DNA of 64,000 nt, from the NCBI RefSeq assembly GCF_002837185.1, contig NZ_KZ477986.1, positions 1 to 64,000 of the forward strand. The letters are read 5' to 3'. Under the pieces are notes generated by a model. That model was not told where the DNA came from and did not search any database. It was given only the letters and a program-made list of their open reading frames with translations. Each line of letters starts with the position of its first letter. The first letter of the stretch is position 1. This DNA is from Pseudomonas fluorescens (GTDB taxonomy: Bacteria; Pseudomonadota; Gammaproteobacteria; Pseudomonadales; Pseudomonadaceae). This document shows, piece after piece, positions 47,233 through 54,815 of this stretch. Position numbers and translations under genes: made by a program.

Positions 47233-48093
47233 ATGGGCTATCTACTGGTTGTCACCCTGATTCAGGCATTTTCCTTCAGCTTGATCGGCGAATACCTCGC
47301 CGGTCACGTCGACAGCTACTTCGCAGTACTGGTGCGTGTGGTACTGGCCGGGTTGATCTTTATTCCACTGACCCGCTGGCGCTCGGTGGCACCGGCATTC
47401 ATGCGCGGCATGCTGGTCATCGGTGCGCTGCAGTTCGGCGTGACCTACGTGTGCCTATATCTGAGCTTTCGCGTACTGACGGTGCCGGAGGTGTTGCTGT
47501 TCACGATCCTTACACCGTTGCACGTGACCCTGATCGAAGACGCGCTCAACCGGAGGTTCAATCCCTGGGCACTGGTCGCCGCACTGGTGGCGGTGGCGGG
47601 GGCGGCGGTGATTCGCTTCGACCAGATCACCCCGAACTTCCTGATGGGCTTTGTGCTGCTGCAACTGGCCAATTTCACCTACGCCGCCGGGCAAGTCCTG
47701 TACAAGCATCTGGTGGCACGCTATCCGAGCGATCAGCCGCACTACCGACGCTTCGGTTATTTCTACCTGGGCGCCTTGCTGGTGGTGTTGCCCGCGTTCC
47801 TGCTGTTCGGCAAGGCGGATTTCCTGCCCCAGGCGCCGCTGCAATGGGGTGTGCTGGTGTTCCTGGGGGTGATCAGTACCGCGCTGGGCATGTACTGGTG
47901 GAACAAGGGGGCGTGCCTGGTCAATGGCGGCACCCTCGCGGTGATGAACAACCTGCATGTGCCGGTGGGGCTGCTGCTGAACTTGCTGATCTGGAACCAG
48001 CATGAGCCGCTGGGAAGGCTGGCCCTGGGCGGTTTGGTGATTCTGGGGGCGGTGTGGGTCAGTCGATTGGGTATTAAGCCGCGTCTGGCGTAG
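47233..48093 (+). CDS. EamA/DMT-family transporter
   Basis: A 286-residue membrane protein with ten helices in two EamA repeats, starting MGYLLVVTLIQAFSFSLIGEYL. Close relatives are annotated as carboxylate/amino-acid/amine transporters. The helix NLHVPVGLLLNLLIWNQHEPLG near residue 240 is typical of that branch. The next gene is an Lrp/AsnC regulator on the same strand, which suggests control by an amino acid. The substrate is not known. Confidence 0.88.
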   Translation: MGYLLVVTLIQAFSFSLIGEYLAGHVDSYFAVLVRVVLAGLIFIPLTRWRSVAPAFMRGMLVIGALQFGVTYVCLYLSFRVLTVPEVLLFTILTPLHVTLIEDALNRRFNPWALVAALVAVAGAAVIRFDQITPNFLMGFVLLQLANFTYAAGQVLYKHLVARYPSDQPHYRRFGYFYLGALLVVLPAFLLFGKADFLPQAPLQWGVLVFLGVISTALGMYWWNKGACLVNGGTLAVMNNLHVPVGLLLNLLIWNQHEPLGRLALGGLVILGAVWVSRLGIKPRLA

Positions 48094-48174
48094 AGTCTGC
48101 GACCTGAAGGTGCCAGTGATGTGTGAGCGGTAATGAAAGTGTGTTATCGAAAGGAACAGTGTGGGGGTGGCAGA

Positions 48175-48591
48175 GTGGACAAGGTCGATGAGCTGATAAT
48201 TGCTGCCTTGAAGGACGACTCCCGAGTCAGCCTTGCGGAACTGGCGCGCCAGGTTCACAAGTCTCGAACCGCCGTGGAGTCGCGGGTTCAAAAACTGATC
48301 GAAAAGGGCATCATCCTGCGCTTCACCATCAACGTCGCTGAGGGTGATGAGACCCAGCAATCGGCATTTTTGATGCTCAAGCTCAACGGTAGCAGCTGCC
48401 ACCTGGTGTTTCCGAAGATCTACCAGTATCGCGAGGTAGTGCAGGCCTATTCATTGTTTGGCGACGTGGACATGATGCTCGAGGTGCGCTACCGCAATTT
48501 TGAAGAGTTGATGGTGTTCAAGGAGAGCCTGCTCAAGATCGAGCATGTGAATGAGGTGGTGGTCAATCCGGTGCTCAAGGCCTGGCGCTAG
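48175..48591 (+). CDS. Lrp/AsnC-family transcriptional regulator
   Basis: A regulator of about 138 residues, the usual family size. The N-terminal helix-turn-helix is DELIIAALKDDSRVSLAELARQVHKSRTAVESRVQKLIEKGII. The C-terminal RAM domain, which binds amino acids, follows from about residue 60. A GTG at 48175 behind GGGGGTGG gives the standard family N-terminus. An ATG at 48133 would add 14 untypical residues and is the alternative. It is convergent with the B3/B4 gene across a perfect hairpin. It may control the upstream transporter or the metabolite locus. Confidence 0.88.
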   Translation: MDKVDELIIAALKDDSRVSLAELARQVHKSRTAVESRVQKLIEKGIILRFTINVAEGDETQQSAFLMLKLNGSSCHLVFPKIYQYREVVQAYSLFGDVDMMLEVRYRNFEELMVFKESLLKIEHVNEVVVNPVLKAWR

Positions 48592-48594
48592 GCC

Positions 48595-48615
48595 GCTGCC
48601 GTCCGCGACGGCAGC
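48595..48615. terminator. Perfect hairpin between Lrp and B3/B4 genes
   Basis: GCTGCCGTC and its exact complement stand around a 3-base loop, starting five bases past the Lrp stop. There is no T run, but its place between converging genes suggests termination in both directions. Confidence 0.6.
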
Positions 48616-48627
48616 AGCTGCGCCCGA

Positions 48628-49311
48628 TCAGGCTGACGCGTGGTCGTGGAAGGTTTCGAGAAAGTAGTGATTCAGGGCCGGCATTGTCTGGCGCAGGGTG
48701 TCCACGAATTCTGCGATGACCGTCTGGTTGAATTCGAACGTGGTGTCGTCATGCCCCAGTACCACCACCAGCAGGCTGGACGATGCGTTCGTCAGTCTGA
48801 AGTCATGGGCATCGGCATCGACTTTGCCGATGCTCGCCAAGGGCACGTCGCCGCAGGTATAGACGATGTCGCCCGCGGGGATCATGACGTCCTTCTTGGC
48901 AAACAACGGGCGGAAGGCCCGCGGTGCCGGCGAGCGCATGACATGGATATCGTCCCGCTGATGATAGGTGTGTACACCTATGCTGACGCCGTGTCGGATC
49001 GCCACGGCGTTATAGGCATCGACGACGTTATTGATGGGGCGCACACCGTTGGCGATGAAGCGCCGCAGCAGTTTTTCGTTGGCGCTGACCGTGTTGGTGT
49101 AGCCGAGCTTTTCAAGCTGCCGGGCAAACCCTTCGTAAACGGGATTGGCGTCCAGTTCATTGAGGTGTGAGGCCACATGATTCAAGTTGCTCTGCAAGAG
49201 ACTGACGAAGCTCTGGTCGTCAGACACGCTGATGTTTTCGACAACGGCGGCGCACGCGTTATTGAGGCCCAGGTCCAGGGCTGACTGTTGAATGATCAAA
49301 CGACTTTTCAT
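48628..49311 (-). CDS. Free-standing B3/B4 tRNA-editing-like domain protein
   Basis: A 227-residue protein related to the B3/B4 editing domain of the phenylalanyl-tRNA synthetase beta chain, without any other synthetase part. The family core is seen as VRPINNVVDAYNAVAIRHGVSIGVHTY near residues 95-120 and IPAGDIVYTCGDVP near 160. Such domains remove wrongly attached amino acids from tRNA. As the last gene of the operon behind the SznF-like enzyme, it may prevent a toxic amino-acid analogue from entering proteins; this is inference. The ATG at 49311 lies four bases after the ATP-grasp stop. A longer frame lies inside that gene and is rejected. Confidence 0.82.
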   Translation of the reverse strand: MKSRLIIQQSALDLGLNNACAAVVENISVSDDQSFVSLLQSNLNHVASHLNELDANPVYEGFARQLEKLGYTNTVSANEKLLRRFIANGVRPINNVVDAYNAVAIRHGVSIGVHTYHQRDDIHVMRSPAPRAFRPLFAKKDVMIPAGDIVYTCGDVPLASIGKVDADAHDFRLTNASSSLLVVVLGHDDTTFEFNQTVIAEFVDTLRQTMPALNHYFLETFHDHASA

Positions 49312-49315
49312 GCCC

Positions 49316-50542
49316 TTAGCTCCATAGCTTATTGCGCAGAAGTTGCGTGCTGGCATCCAGCTGTTGCAGGCTTGGGTGCTGCAACCAGAACAGCCCCGGG
49401 CAGGTGGCGAAGTCGATCGTGACCGGCGTGGTATCGCCCGGGCTGAGGAAGAAGCGATGACCGCAATAGGCTTCATCCAGCATTGCGCTCTGCAGCGCCT
49501 GTGGTGAAGGCGCGGTAAAGGTGCGGCGTTCGTCGGAACAGAAAAAGCCGATACGACCATGGCTGATCTCGCGTGCGGCACCGGCCGGCGGGCGAGGCCG
49601 GCCGAGGTAGCTGTCGATGGCCAGCGATAACAGGTCCGGCTGGTACACCTGTTGGAACAGCAGCGGGGCGATACCGCCATGCAAACGCCCGCCCGCTTCA
49701 ATCATCACCGGGCCGGTGTCGGACCAGATGATTTCCATATGAATCGGCCCGATCTCGATGCTCAGGGCCGCCGCTGCCTGACGCGCGTAGTCGATCAGAG
49801 GTTGCAGCTCTTGCGCCTGCGGATCGAGGGTGTCCAGGCTTTCATAGACAAACTTGCTGCCGTTTTTGTGGATCTTGGTGTATTTGCACACCGTGGCGAT
49901 GGTGTACTCGCCATCAAAGGCGACCATGTCCACCACGTACTCCGGGCCCGACACGAACGGCTGTACGATAAACCCGAGGTTGAACTCCCCAAGGTCGTTT
50001 TTCTGCCGCCAGGCCGCGTTGTTCAAGGCGGTTTCCACTTCGTGCTTGCCCTGGGCGAATACCACGCCTTCGGTGGCGGCCGAATTCAATGGCTTGACCA
50101 CGTAGGTGGCCGCGTCCTCCAACGAGTCGACGACTTCCCGGATGCGGGTTGGCGAACTCAACAGTTGCGACGCAATGTTTGCCAGTCCGTGTTTCTTGAG
50201 CGCTTGCTGCATGGAAAACTTGTTGCGCCGCAGGTCGCTGGTGATGCGGCTGTTGCCCGCAATACGCAGCACTTCGGTGAGGTAATCGGTGAGATAGATC
50301 GCGGTCTCGCAGCCTGCGATCACCGCGCTCAATGAAAGCGTCTCGAGGGTTTCCAGCAGGCTCTCTTCCCAGTGGTAGACCTGTTCGAAATCTTCCCTGA
50401 TCAGGTCATCGGTGAAGTGCCTGGGCAACGTGTCGGCGGATATCACCGCGATACACTTCACGCCCTGGGCCTTGAACAACGGGGCGTAGAGTTTGCCGGT
50501 GGAGAACGGGTCGACGATCAGTACGGTTTGCAATTGAGGCAT
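49316..50542 (-). CDS. ATP-grasp ligase, L-amino-acid-ligase-like
   Basis: A 408-residue ATP-grasp enzyme, expected to activate a carboxylate as an acyl-phosphate and join it to an amine. TYVVKPLNSAATEGVVFAQ near residue 150 is the nucleotide-binding strand-loop, FIVQPFVSGPEYVVDMVAFDGE near residue 190 the second ATP region, and IHMEIIWSDTGPVMIEAGGRLHGG near residue 285 holds the metal-binding Glu and Asn-like positions. It resembles dipeptide ligases such as BacD-type enzymes rather than biotin carboxylases. It sits between the exporter and the B3/B4 gene with gaps of 3-4 bases. A dipeptide or amide product is inferred. Confidence 0.85.
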   Translation of the reverse strand: MPQLQTVLIVDPFSTGKLYAPLFKAQGVKCIAVISADTLPRHFTDDLIREDFEQVYHWEESLLETLETLSLSAVIAGCETAIYLTDYLTEVLRIAGNSRITSDLRRNKFSMQQALKKHGLANIASQLLSSPTRIREVVDSLEDAATYVVKPLNSAATEGVVFAQGKHEVETALNNAAWRQKNDLGEFNLGFIVQPFVSGPEYVVDMVAFDGEYTIATVCKYTKIHKNGSKFVYESLDTLDPQAQELQPLIDYARQAAAALSIEIGPIHMEIIWSDTGPVMIEAGGRLHGGIAPLLFQQVYQPDLLSLAIDSYLGRPRPPAGAAREISHGRIGFFCSDERRTFTAPSPQALQSAMLDEAYCGHRFFLSPGDTTPVTIDFATCPGLFWLQHPSLQQLDASTQLLRNKLWS

Positions 50543-50545
50543 TCC

Positions 50546-51727
50546 TTATTCAAGGGTCGCGGTGGCCGGGACCGCCGGTGTGAGGTTCCACGCCAGCACG
50601 GCGGCGGCCAACAGGCCGGCGGAGACGATCATCAACACGCGCGCACCTTCCAGCCCGAGAAATCCTGCGGTGGTAAAAAACGTCAGGATCATGGGCGCCG
50701 AACCACTGACCAGCAGGTAATAGAGCGAACTTTTTGCAGCGATCACGTCGGCCACCCGAGCGTTGGGCGCCGACTCGATCAGGTTTTTACGCAATTGGAT
50801 GCGCAGGCTGTTGATGCAAAAGCCCAGCAGGAACGCGGCCGCCATCATCACGTAGAGGTTCTGGAAATACACGATTGCCACGTCGGCCAGCAGCACCAGC
50901 ACGATGGCGCTGTAGCTGTTGAGCTTGATACGTGGCAGCACCGCCGCACTGAAGGCACCCAGGCCCGCCAGGCCGCTGGCCACGCCGAACAGGGTGGCGT
51001 TCCACTCATTGAGCTTTTGGAACACGATCGGCACCAGGCTGTTGAAGGCGCCGATATGGAACCCGATCATGCTTAACACGATGATCAGCACGTAAAGGTT
51101 TCGCGGCAGGTTCAGTGCCTGGGCGACAGGGCTGTCGCTGGCCTGCTCGGCGGTGTCGGCGCTGGGCGTGGCCTGCACGAAAAGGATCGCCGCCAGCGAG
51201 ACAATCGCCGCCAGGCTGATGATCTGAAGGGTCTGGCTGACCGAAAACACGTCCACGATCACCCCGCCCAGCAGCGCGCCGCCAAAGGCACCGATCTGGA
51301 TGGACGTTTGCATCAGCCGCGCCGAGGTGTCGCTGTCGGTCGCACCGGCCAACACCAGCTTGGTATTTTTCGACTCGAGGGTGCTGATGGTGAAATAGTC
51401 GGTGACACCGACCACAAACGCGATGGCCAGGAAGCCGATGGGCAACACGGCGGCGTTCGTGAACGACAGGCCAAGCACGGCGGCGAACGCGGTCAGGCGG
51501 ATGTACAGCAGGCGTTTCATGCTCAGTTCAATGGTGAAAAACTTGCCGATGTATTGTTCGCACACATACGGCACTACGGTCGCCACGCACAGCGTAGCCC
51601 CCACCAGGAATGTCGAGCCGGTGGTTTCCAGGCCGAACCAGACCATGGCAATCACAATCGCCATGTCCAGGCCGGTAAACAGGGTCACGATCGAATAAAA
51701 CGCTGTCAGTGTTGATTTAGTGGTCAT
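50546..51727 (-). CDS. MFS-family exporter
   Basis: A 393-residue major-facilitator protein with about twelve membrane helices, starting MTTKSTLTAFYSIVTLFTGLDMAIV. The central loop near residues 185-200 (TPSADTAEQASDSPVAQ) is polar and short. In this operon it should export the product or its toxic intermediate. The ATG at 51727 is chosen because it lies five bases after the Rieske stop; a longer frame from 51769 runs back into that gene. ATP-grasp translation starts three bases after its stop. Confidence 0.88.
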   Translation of the reverse strand: MTTKSTLTAFYSIVTLFTGLDMAIVIAMVWFGLETTGSTFLVGATLCVATVVPYVCEQYIGKFFTIELSMKRLLYIRLTAFAAVLGLSFTNAAVLPIGFLAIAFVVGVTDYFTISTLESKNTKLVLAGATDSDTSARLMQTSIQIGAFGGALLGGVIVDVFSVSQTLQIISLAAIVSLAAILFVQATPSADTAEQASDSPVAQALNLPRNLYVLIIVLSMIGFHIGAFNSLVPIVFQKLNEWNATLFGVASGLAGLGAFSAAVLPRIKLNSYSAIVLVLLADVAIVYFQNLYVMMAAAFLLGFCINSLRIQLRKNLIESAPNARVADVIAAKSSLYYLLVSGSAPMILTFFTTAGFLGLEGARVLMIVSAGLLAAAVLAWNLTPAVPATATLE

Positions 51728-51732
51728 AGGGG

Positions 51733-52047
51733 TCAGTCGTAACGAGAAAGTTTGAGTAAAGGCACACACCGCTCGGTGTCACCCACGACGGTACTGAACT
51801 GGTTCCTGACGCGAACGGTGGGTGGCGACTTCTTTTCCAGGTTGCACACCTTGTAAGCGTTGTCGTGCCACGGGCAGATCACACTTTGCCCGTCGCCTGT
51901 GGTTTCACCCATGTGCAAAGGGCCGCCGCGATGGGGGCAAGTGGTCGGCAGCAGCTGCGTCGAATAGGTGTGACGCTTGAGAAAATAGGTGGTGTTTTCC
52001 ACGGCCACGTAGTTGGCGTCGGTAAGGTTCAGGCGGATAGCTTTCAT
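51733..52047 (-). CDS. Rieske 2Fe-2S ferredoxin
   Basis: A 104-residue Rieske protein without membrane anchor. The cluster motifs are CPHRGG near residue 37 and CPWHDN near residue 58, with the expected C-x-H and C-x2-H ligands. Small soluble Rieske proteins pass electrons to oxygenases. It lies directly downstream of the diiron-cupin gene (11-base gap), so the likely job is to reduce that enzyme. The ATG at 52047 (MKAIRLNLTDANY) is chosen; a TTG five codons upstream is less likely. Confidence 0.9.
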   Translation of the reverse strand: MKAIRLNLTDANYVAVENTTYFLKRHTYSTQLLPTTCPHRGGPLHMGETTGDGQSVICPWHDNAYKVCNLEKKSPPTVRVRNQFSTVVGDTERCVPLLKLSRYD

Positions 52048-52058
52048 GGGGTGCCTAC

Positions 52059-53438
52059 TCAAAGTGCCGTGACGGTATAGGTGCAGGACGGGCTGACGAC
52101 GCGGGTGCCATGCAGCATGCCCTTGGGAATCACCACGCCTTCCCCGGCCTTCAGGCGCACGCTGAGTTCGGGGCTTGCGACAAAATCCAGCTCGCCGGTT
52201 TCAACCCAGAACAGCTCGTCATTGGGGTGGGTGTGCGGCACCGAGAGTTCGTGCTCGGCCTCGGTAATGCGCAGGTCCACCGGCTTCAGGCCGTTTCGGG
52301 CGGCAGCCAGTGCACGGTGTTCATCCAGCTCGTCATGCCATTTGATATGGGCGTAAAGCTCTTCGTCGGCGATGTCCTGCAGCAACCTGAACTCTTCGAA
52401 ACCGCGGACGAGGTCAGGAATGATCTTGCTGCCAAATTGCTTGATCATGGGCAGGATGAGGCGCTGCAGGGCCATTCTTCCGTGATGCACATCGATGTGT
52501 GAATGTTCATCGAAATAGTCGGTGGAGACGCTGTCGCCGAAAATGGCCTTGATGGCGCTCGACTGGTGTTTGGTGGTGAGCGCCAGGGTGGCCTCGGTGT
52601 AATACATCGCGCCAATGTAGCGGAACAGCTCGCCGTGGTTGGCGGACACATAATGGAAGTAGTTGGTCAGCGACAAGGAACCTGCGGTGTAGAACTGCCA
52701 GTAATGGTGCACATGATGAGACATGCCCATGTCTTTGAGCATGTCTTCAAAAATGGTGCTGTGCTTCTTTTTATCGACGCCGTAGCCATATTCATCGATC
52801 AGGATCTTGAACAACTCGCTGGTGTACACACCGCAGTTGCCCAGCACATTACGCGCCATCGCCGACGCTTCACTGAGGAAATCGCCGGCGCATTGGGTCA
52901 TGAAGAAACGCGCGGCACGTTCAGGGTTGCGGCTGGTGGTCAGTACCTTGTGCAACTTGGACTCGGAGTGCGCGACCTCCTCCAGGACTTTGTCGGTGTG
53001 GGCGACAAACGACTCCAGGCACCACGAACCGTTGATATGCACTTCTTGCTTGAGCCAGTCGTACAGATATTGCTCGAGCAACGGACGGATCTTCTTGCCG
53101 CTGGCAGCGTGCTCGGGGTCGTAGAACTGTTTGAACGCCTTGAGATCGAGTTCCATGGGCGGTTTTGGCAGAAATACCAGGTCCTGCTCATAGATATTCA
53201 GTAACAAGCGTTGCGCCAATAGATGCTGGCTGTCTGAAAGTTGGTCGCTTGTCAGGCGAGTACTGATAATTACATCTGAAATATCCTGCGGCCGAGAAGG
53301 GCGCTGGAAAGGGCTGTTGGTATAAAAGCTGCGCGGCTGGGCAAAAGCCTGGGCACCACCGTAGTGCGTAAGCGCCTCGGCATCCGAACTGAGTGCGAAG
53401 TGTGGCGCATCATCTGACAGCTTAGTTGTCCATAACAT
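52059..53438 (-). CDS. SznF-like N-oxygenase/N-nitrosating enzyme: diiron heme-oxygenase-like domain plus cupin
   Basis: A 459-residue protein with three parts: an N-terminal helical region (to about residue 135), a heme-oxygenase-like diiron domain (about 135-375) and a C-terminal cupin (about 385-455). Ligand candidates in the diiron domain are E190, E216, H226, E282, H312, D316 and H319, in the patterns E-x9-H and H-x3-D-x2-H. The cupin has H402-x-H404 and H443. As I recall the SznF structure, its ligands are E189, E215, H225, E281, H311, D315, H318 and H407, H409, H448, so the spacing is identical within each domain. SznF hydroxylates and rearranges N-methylarginine to an N-nitrosourea. 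No arginine methyltransferase is seen here, so the substrate may differ. First gene of a five-gene operon. ATG at 53438. Confidence 0.9.
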   Translation of the reverse strand: MLWTTKLSDDAPHFALSSDAEALTHYGGAQAFAQPRSFYTNSPFQRPSRPQDISDVIISTRLTSDQLSDSQHLLAQRLLLNIYEQDLVFLPKPPMELDLKAFKQFYDPEHAASGKKIRPLLEQYLYDWLKQEVHINGSWCLESFVAHTDKVLEEVAHSESKLHKVLTTSRNPERAARFFMTQCAGDFLSEASAMARNVLGNCGVYTSELFKILIDEYGYGVDKKKHSTIFEDMLKDMGMSHHVHHYWQFYTAGSLSLTNYFHYVSANHGELFRYIGAMYYTEATLALTTKHQSSAIKAIFGDSVSTDYFDEHSHIDVHHGRMALQRLILPMIKQFGSKIIPDLVRGFEEFRLLQDIADEELYAHIKWHDELDEHRALAAARNGLKPVDLRITEAEHELSVPHTHPNDELFWVETGELDFVASPELSVRLKAGEGVVIPKGMLHGTRVVSPSCTYTVTAL

Positions 53439-53593
53439 AAGAAGTGCCTTTTGGCTGATTTGTTCGATGCCCAGATGCTATAGATTTGGTTTTTCTAAAA
53501 ACAGATTGAAAATCGGGTGCGTAGATAGTGAATTTCACTAAACGCATAGGCGGAGTCTTCTTTGTCAGTTGGGTCAGTTGATTTTTTTCAGGG
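53439..53593 (-). promoter_or_regulatory. Probable promoter region of the SznF-like operon
   Basis: About 155 AT-rich bases upstream of the diiron-cupin gene, clearly lower in GC than the genes on either side. They contain a GTTTTT-CT-AAAAAC inverted repeat near 53481-53495. A 61-codon minus-strand frame overlaps the start of the diiron-cupin gene and lacks a ribosome-binding site, so I do not call it. No regulator site is recognised. Confidence 0.45.
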
Positions 53594-53623
53594 CGACGAC
53601 TACACATGTTCGTCGGCTTTTTT
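53594..53623 (+). terminator. Hairpin with T run ahead of the small ORF
   Basis: CGACGA at 53594 pairs with TCGTCG ending at 53615 around a 10-base loop, followed by GC and six T. It could end plus-strand transcripts or act as an attenuator ahead of the small frame at 53682. Confidence 0.5.
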
Positions 53624-53681
53624 CAGGCACGCCCCGGGTGCCCGTCAATCGGCAGCAGGAAAGGAATCCAGGAGAAACGTC

Positions 53682-53789
53682 ATGTGTATCAGCCAGTTGA
53701 AGACAGAAGGCGTATTTGATTTGGGTGAGGCCGAAGGTCAGCGCCGCGCCGTGCGCCGTGCTGCGACAGGTACTGATACCGACCCTTGA
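53682..53789 (+). CDS. Possible 35-residue peptide
   Basis: A short frame, MCISQLKTEGVFDLGEAEGQ and then an Arg/Ala/Thr-rich end, opens with an ATG eight bases after a strong CCAGGAG ribosome-binding site. The strong site is the main reason to list it. It stands alone in the 645-base gap between the divergent operons, after a hairpin with a T run and 294 bases before the thioesterase. It could be a leader peptide, a small regulatory peptide, or not a gene. No family is recognised. Confidence 0.4.
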   Translation: MCISQLKTEGVFDLGEAEGQRRAVRRAATGTDTDP

Positions 53790-54083
53790 ACGCGCAAAAA
53801 AACCTGGGGTCAGGCCGTCATTGAGTGTGCACTTCGCGCGCTCATTGCCTGGGACTTCAGGTTCGACGGCTCATTCGAGTCGTTTCGTTATTAGTTAACT
53901 CATTCATCGGCTGGCCGTGAGGCACGTCGACGTACGTGTGCCCGACAGTCAGTCGTCGGCGAGTGGGTTATTGCTGTTTGTCAGGGTCGATGGGGAGTTA
54001 TTGGCGCGGTAAGGCTGATAGTTCGGATCGCCCGCAAGTTGTCATTTTAATTGTTGAGTTCAACTTTATAACCCAGGTGCGAA
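53790..54083 (+). promoter_or_regulatory. Leader/promoter region of the thioesterase-NRPS operon
   Basis: A gene-free stretch of 294 bases. It contains an inverted repeat of GGCAC/GTGCC at about 53932-53953 and a perfect palindrome GTTGAGTTCAAC at 54053-54064, just before the thioesterase ribosome-binding site (AGGTG). The last 60 bases are AT-rich. A regulated promoter is likely, but no known box is identified. Confidence 0.45.
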
Positions 54084-54815
54084 ATGTCTAAAGTTCCATT
54101 GTTGTGTTTTCCGTTTGCGGGTGCCGGTCCTTCTGTTTTCCAACCCTGGAAGGCGTTGGCGGGTGAGCGGTTTGAGGTGTTACCGGTGACATTGCCTGGC
54201 CGCGAGCGGCGTTTCGTCGAGCCGGCCTATCGGTCGGTCAAGGCGGCGATCGAGGGCAGCCTGGCGCAAGTGCTCGAACTGCTGGCAGGGCGTAGCGAAG
54301 TGGTCATTTTCGGCCACAGCATGGGGGCCGTGCTGGCGTTTGAAATGGCGCGCAAACTCTGCGCAGTCACGTCGGTGAAGGTTGTGCATCTGGTGGTCAG
54401 CGGCTCGCCCGGCCCCCTGTGCCCGCGTGAGGCGAAGGCCACCGGCCTGAGCGATGACATGTTCCTGGCGCAGGTTGCCTCGTTCGCCGGTTACAACCAT
54501 CCGGCGCTCAGCAACCCGGACATGCGCGCCATGCTGCTGCCGTCCCTGCGCGCCGACGTCGAGCTGCATGAAGGTTACCTGCCGGAATCGGACCAGCCGT
54601 TGCCGGTGCCTGTGCTGTCGATACGTGGCGTGGAAGATGACCTGGTCACTCGCGATCAGGCCGCGCAGTGGGCCAGCGCCACCAGCGTCGGCTTTACCGC
54701 CCTGGAGGTCGAAGGTGGGCACATGTATTTGAGCGAAAACCCCGAGGCCGTCTTGCAGGCGATCCACACCGTCCTGGCGGGCGTCACACCGGAGGCGGCT
54801 CATGCGGCTGGTTGA
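54084..54815 (+). CDS. Type II thioesterase
   Basis: A 243-residue external thioesterase that removes wrong or stalled acyl groups from NRPS carrier domains. The N-terminal LLCFPFAGAGPSVFQPW is the family start. The nucleophile is S79 in FGHSMGAVLAFEMA. An aspartate near residue 190 (RGVEDDLVT) and the histidine in VEGGHMYL complete the triad. It opens the NRPS operon, and its last 14 bases overlap the SDR gene. Confidence 0.93.
   Translation: MSKVPLLCFPFAGAGPSVFQPWKALAGERFEVLPVTLPGRERRFVEPAYRSVKAAIEGSLAQVLELLAGRSEVVIFGHSMGAVLAFEMARKLCAVTSVKVVHLVVSGSPGPLCPREAKATGLSDDMFLAQVASFAGYNHPALSNPDMRAMLLPSLRADVELHEGYLPESDQPLPVPVLSIRGVEDDLVTRDQAAQWASATSVGFTALEVEGGHMYLSENPEAVLQAIHTVLAGVTPEAAHAAG

Noticed and set aside
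48160..48290. tRNA-like pattern (GTGGCAGAGTGG and a GGTTC-like T-loop)
   Set aside because: It lies within the helix-turn-helix coding region of the Lrp/AsnC gene, and no acceptor stem pairs.
48628..49701. 357-codon version of the B3/B4 protein
   Set aside because: The first 130 codons are arginine/serine-rich shadow sequence inside the ATP-grasp gene. The ATG at 49311 lies directly behind that gene with a proper ribosome-binding site.
53422..53607. 61-codon minus-strand frame overlapping the start of the SznF-like gene
   Set aside because: It has no ribosome-binding site, overlaps the better-supported start in another frame and shows no family features.
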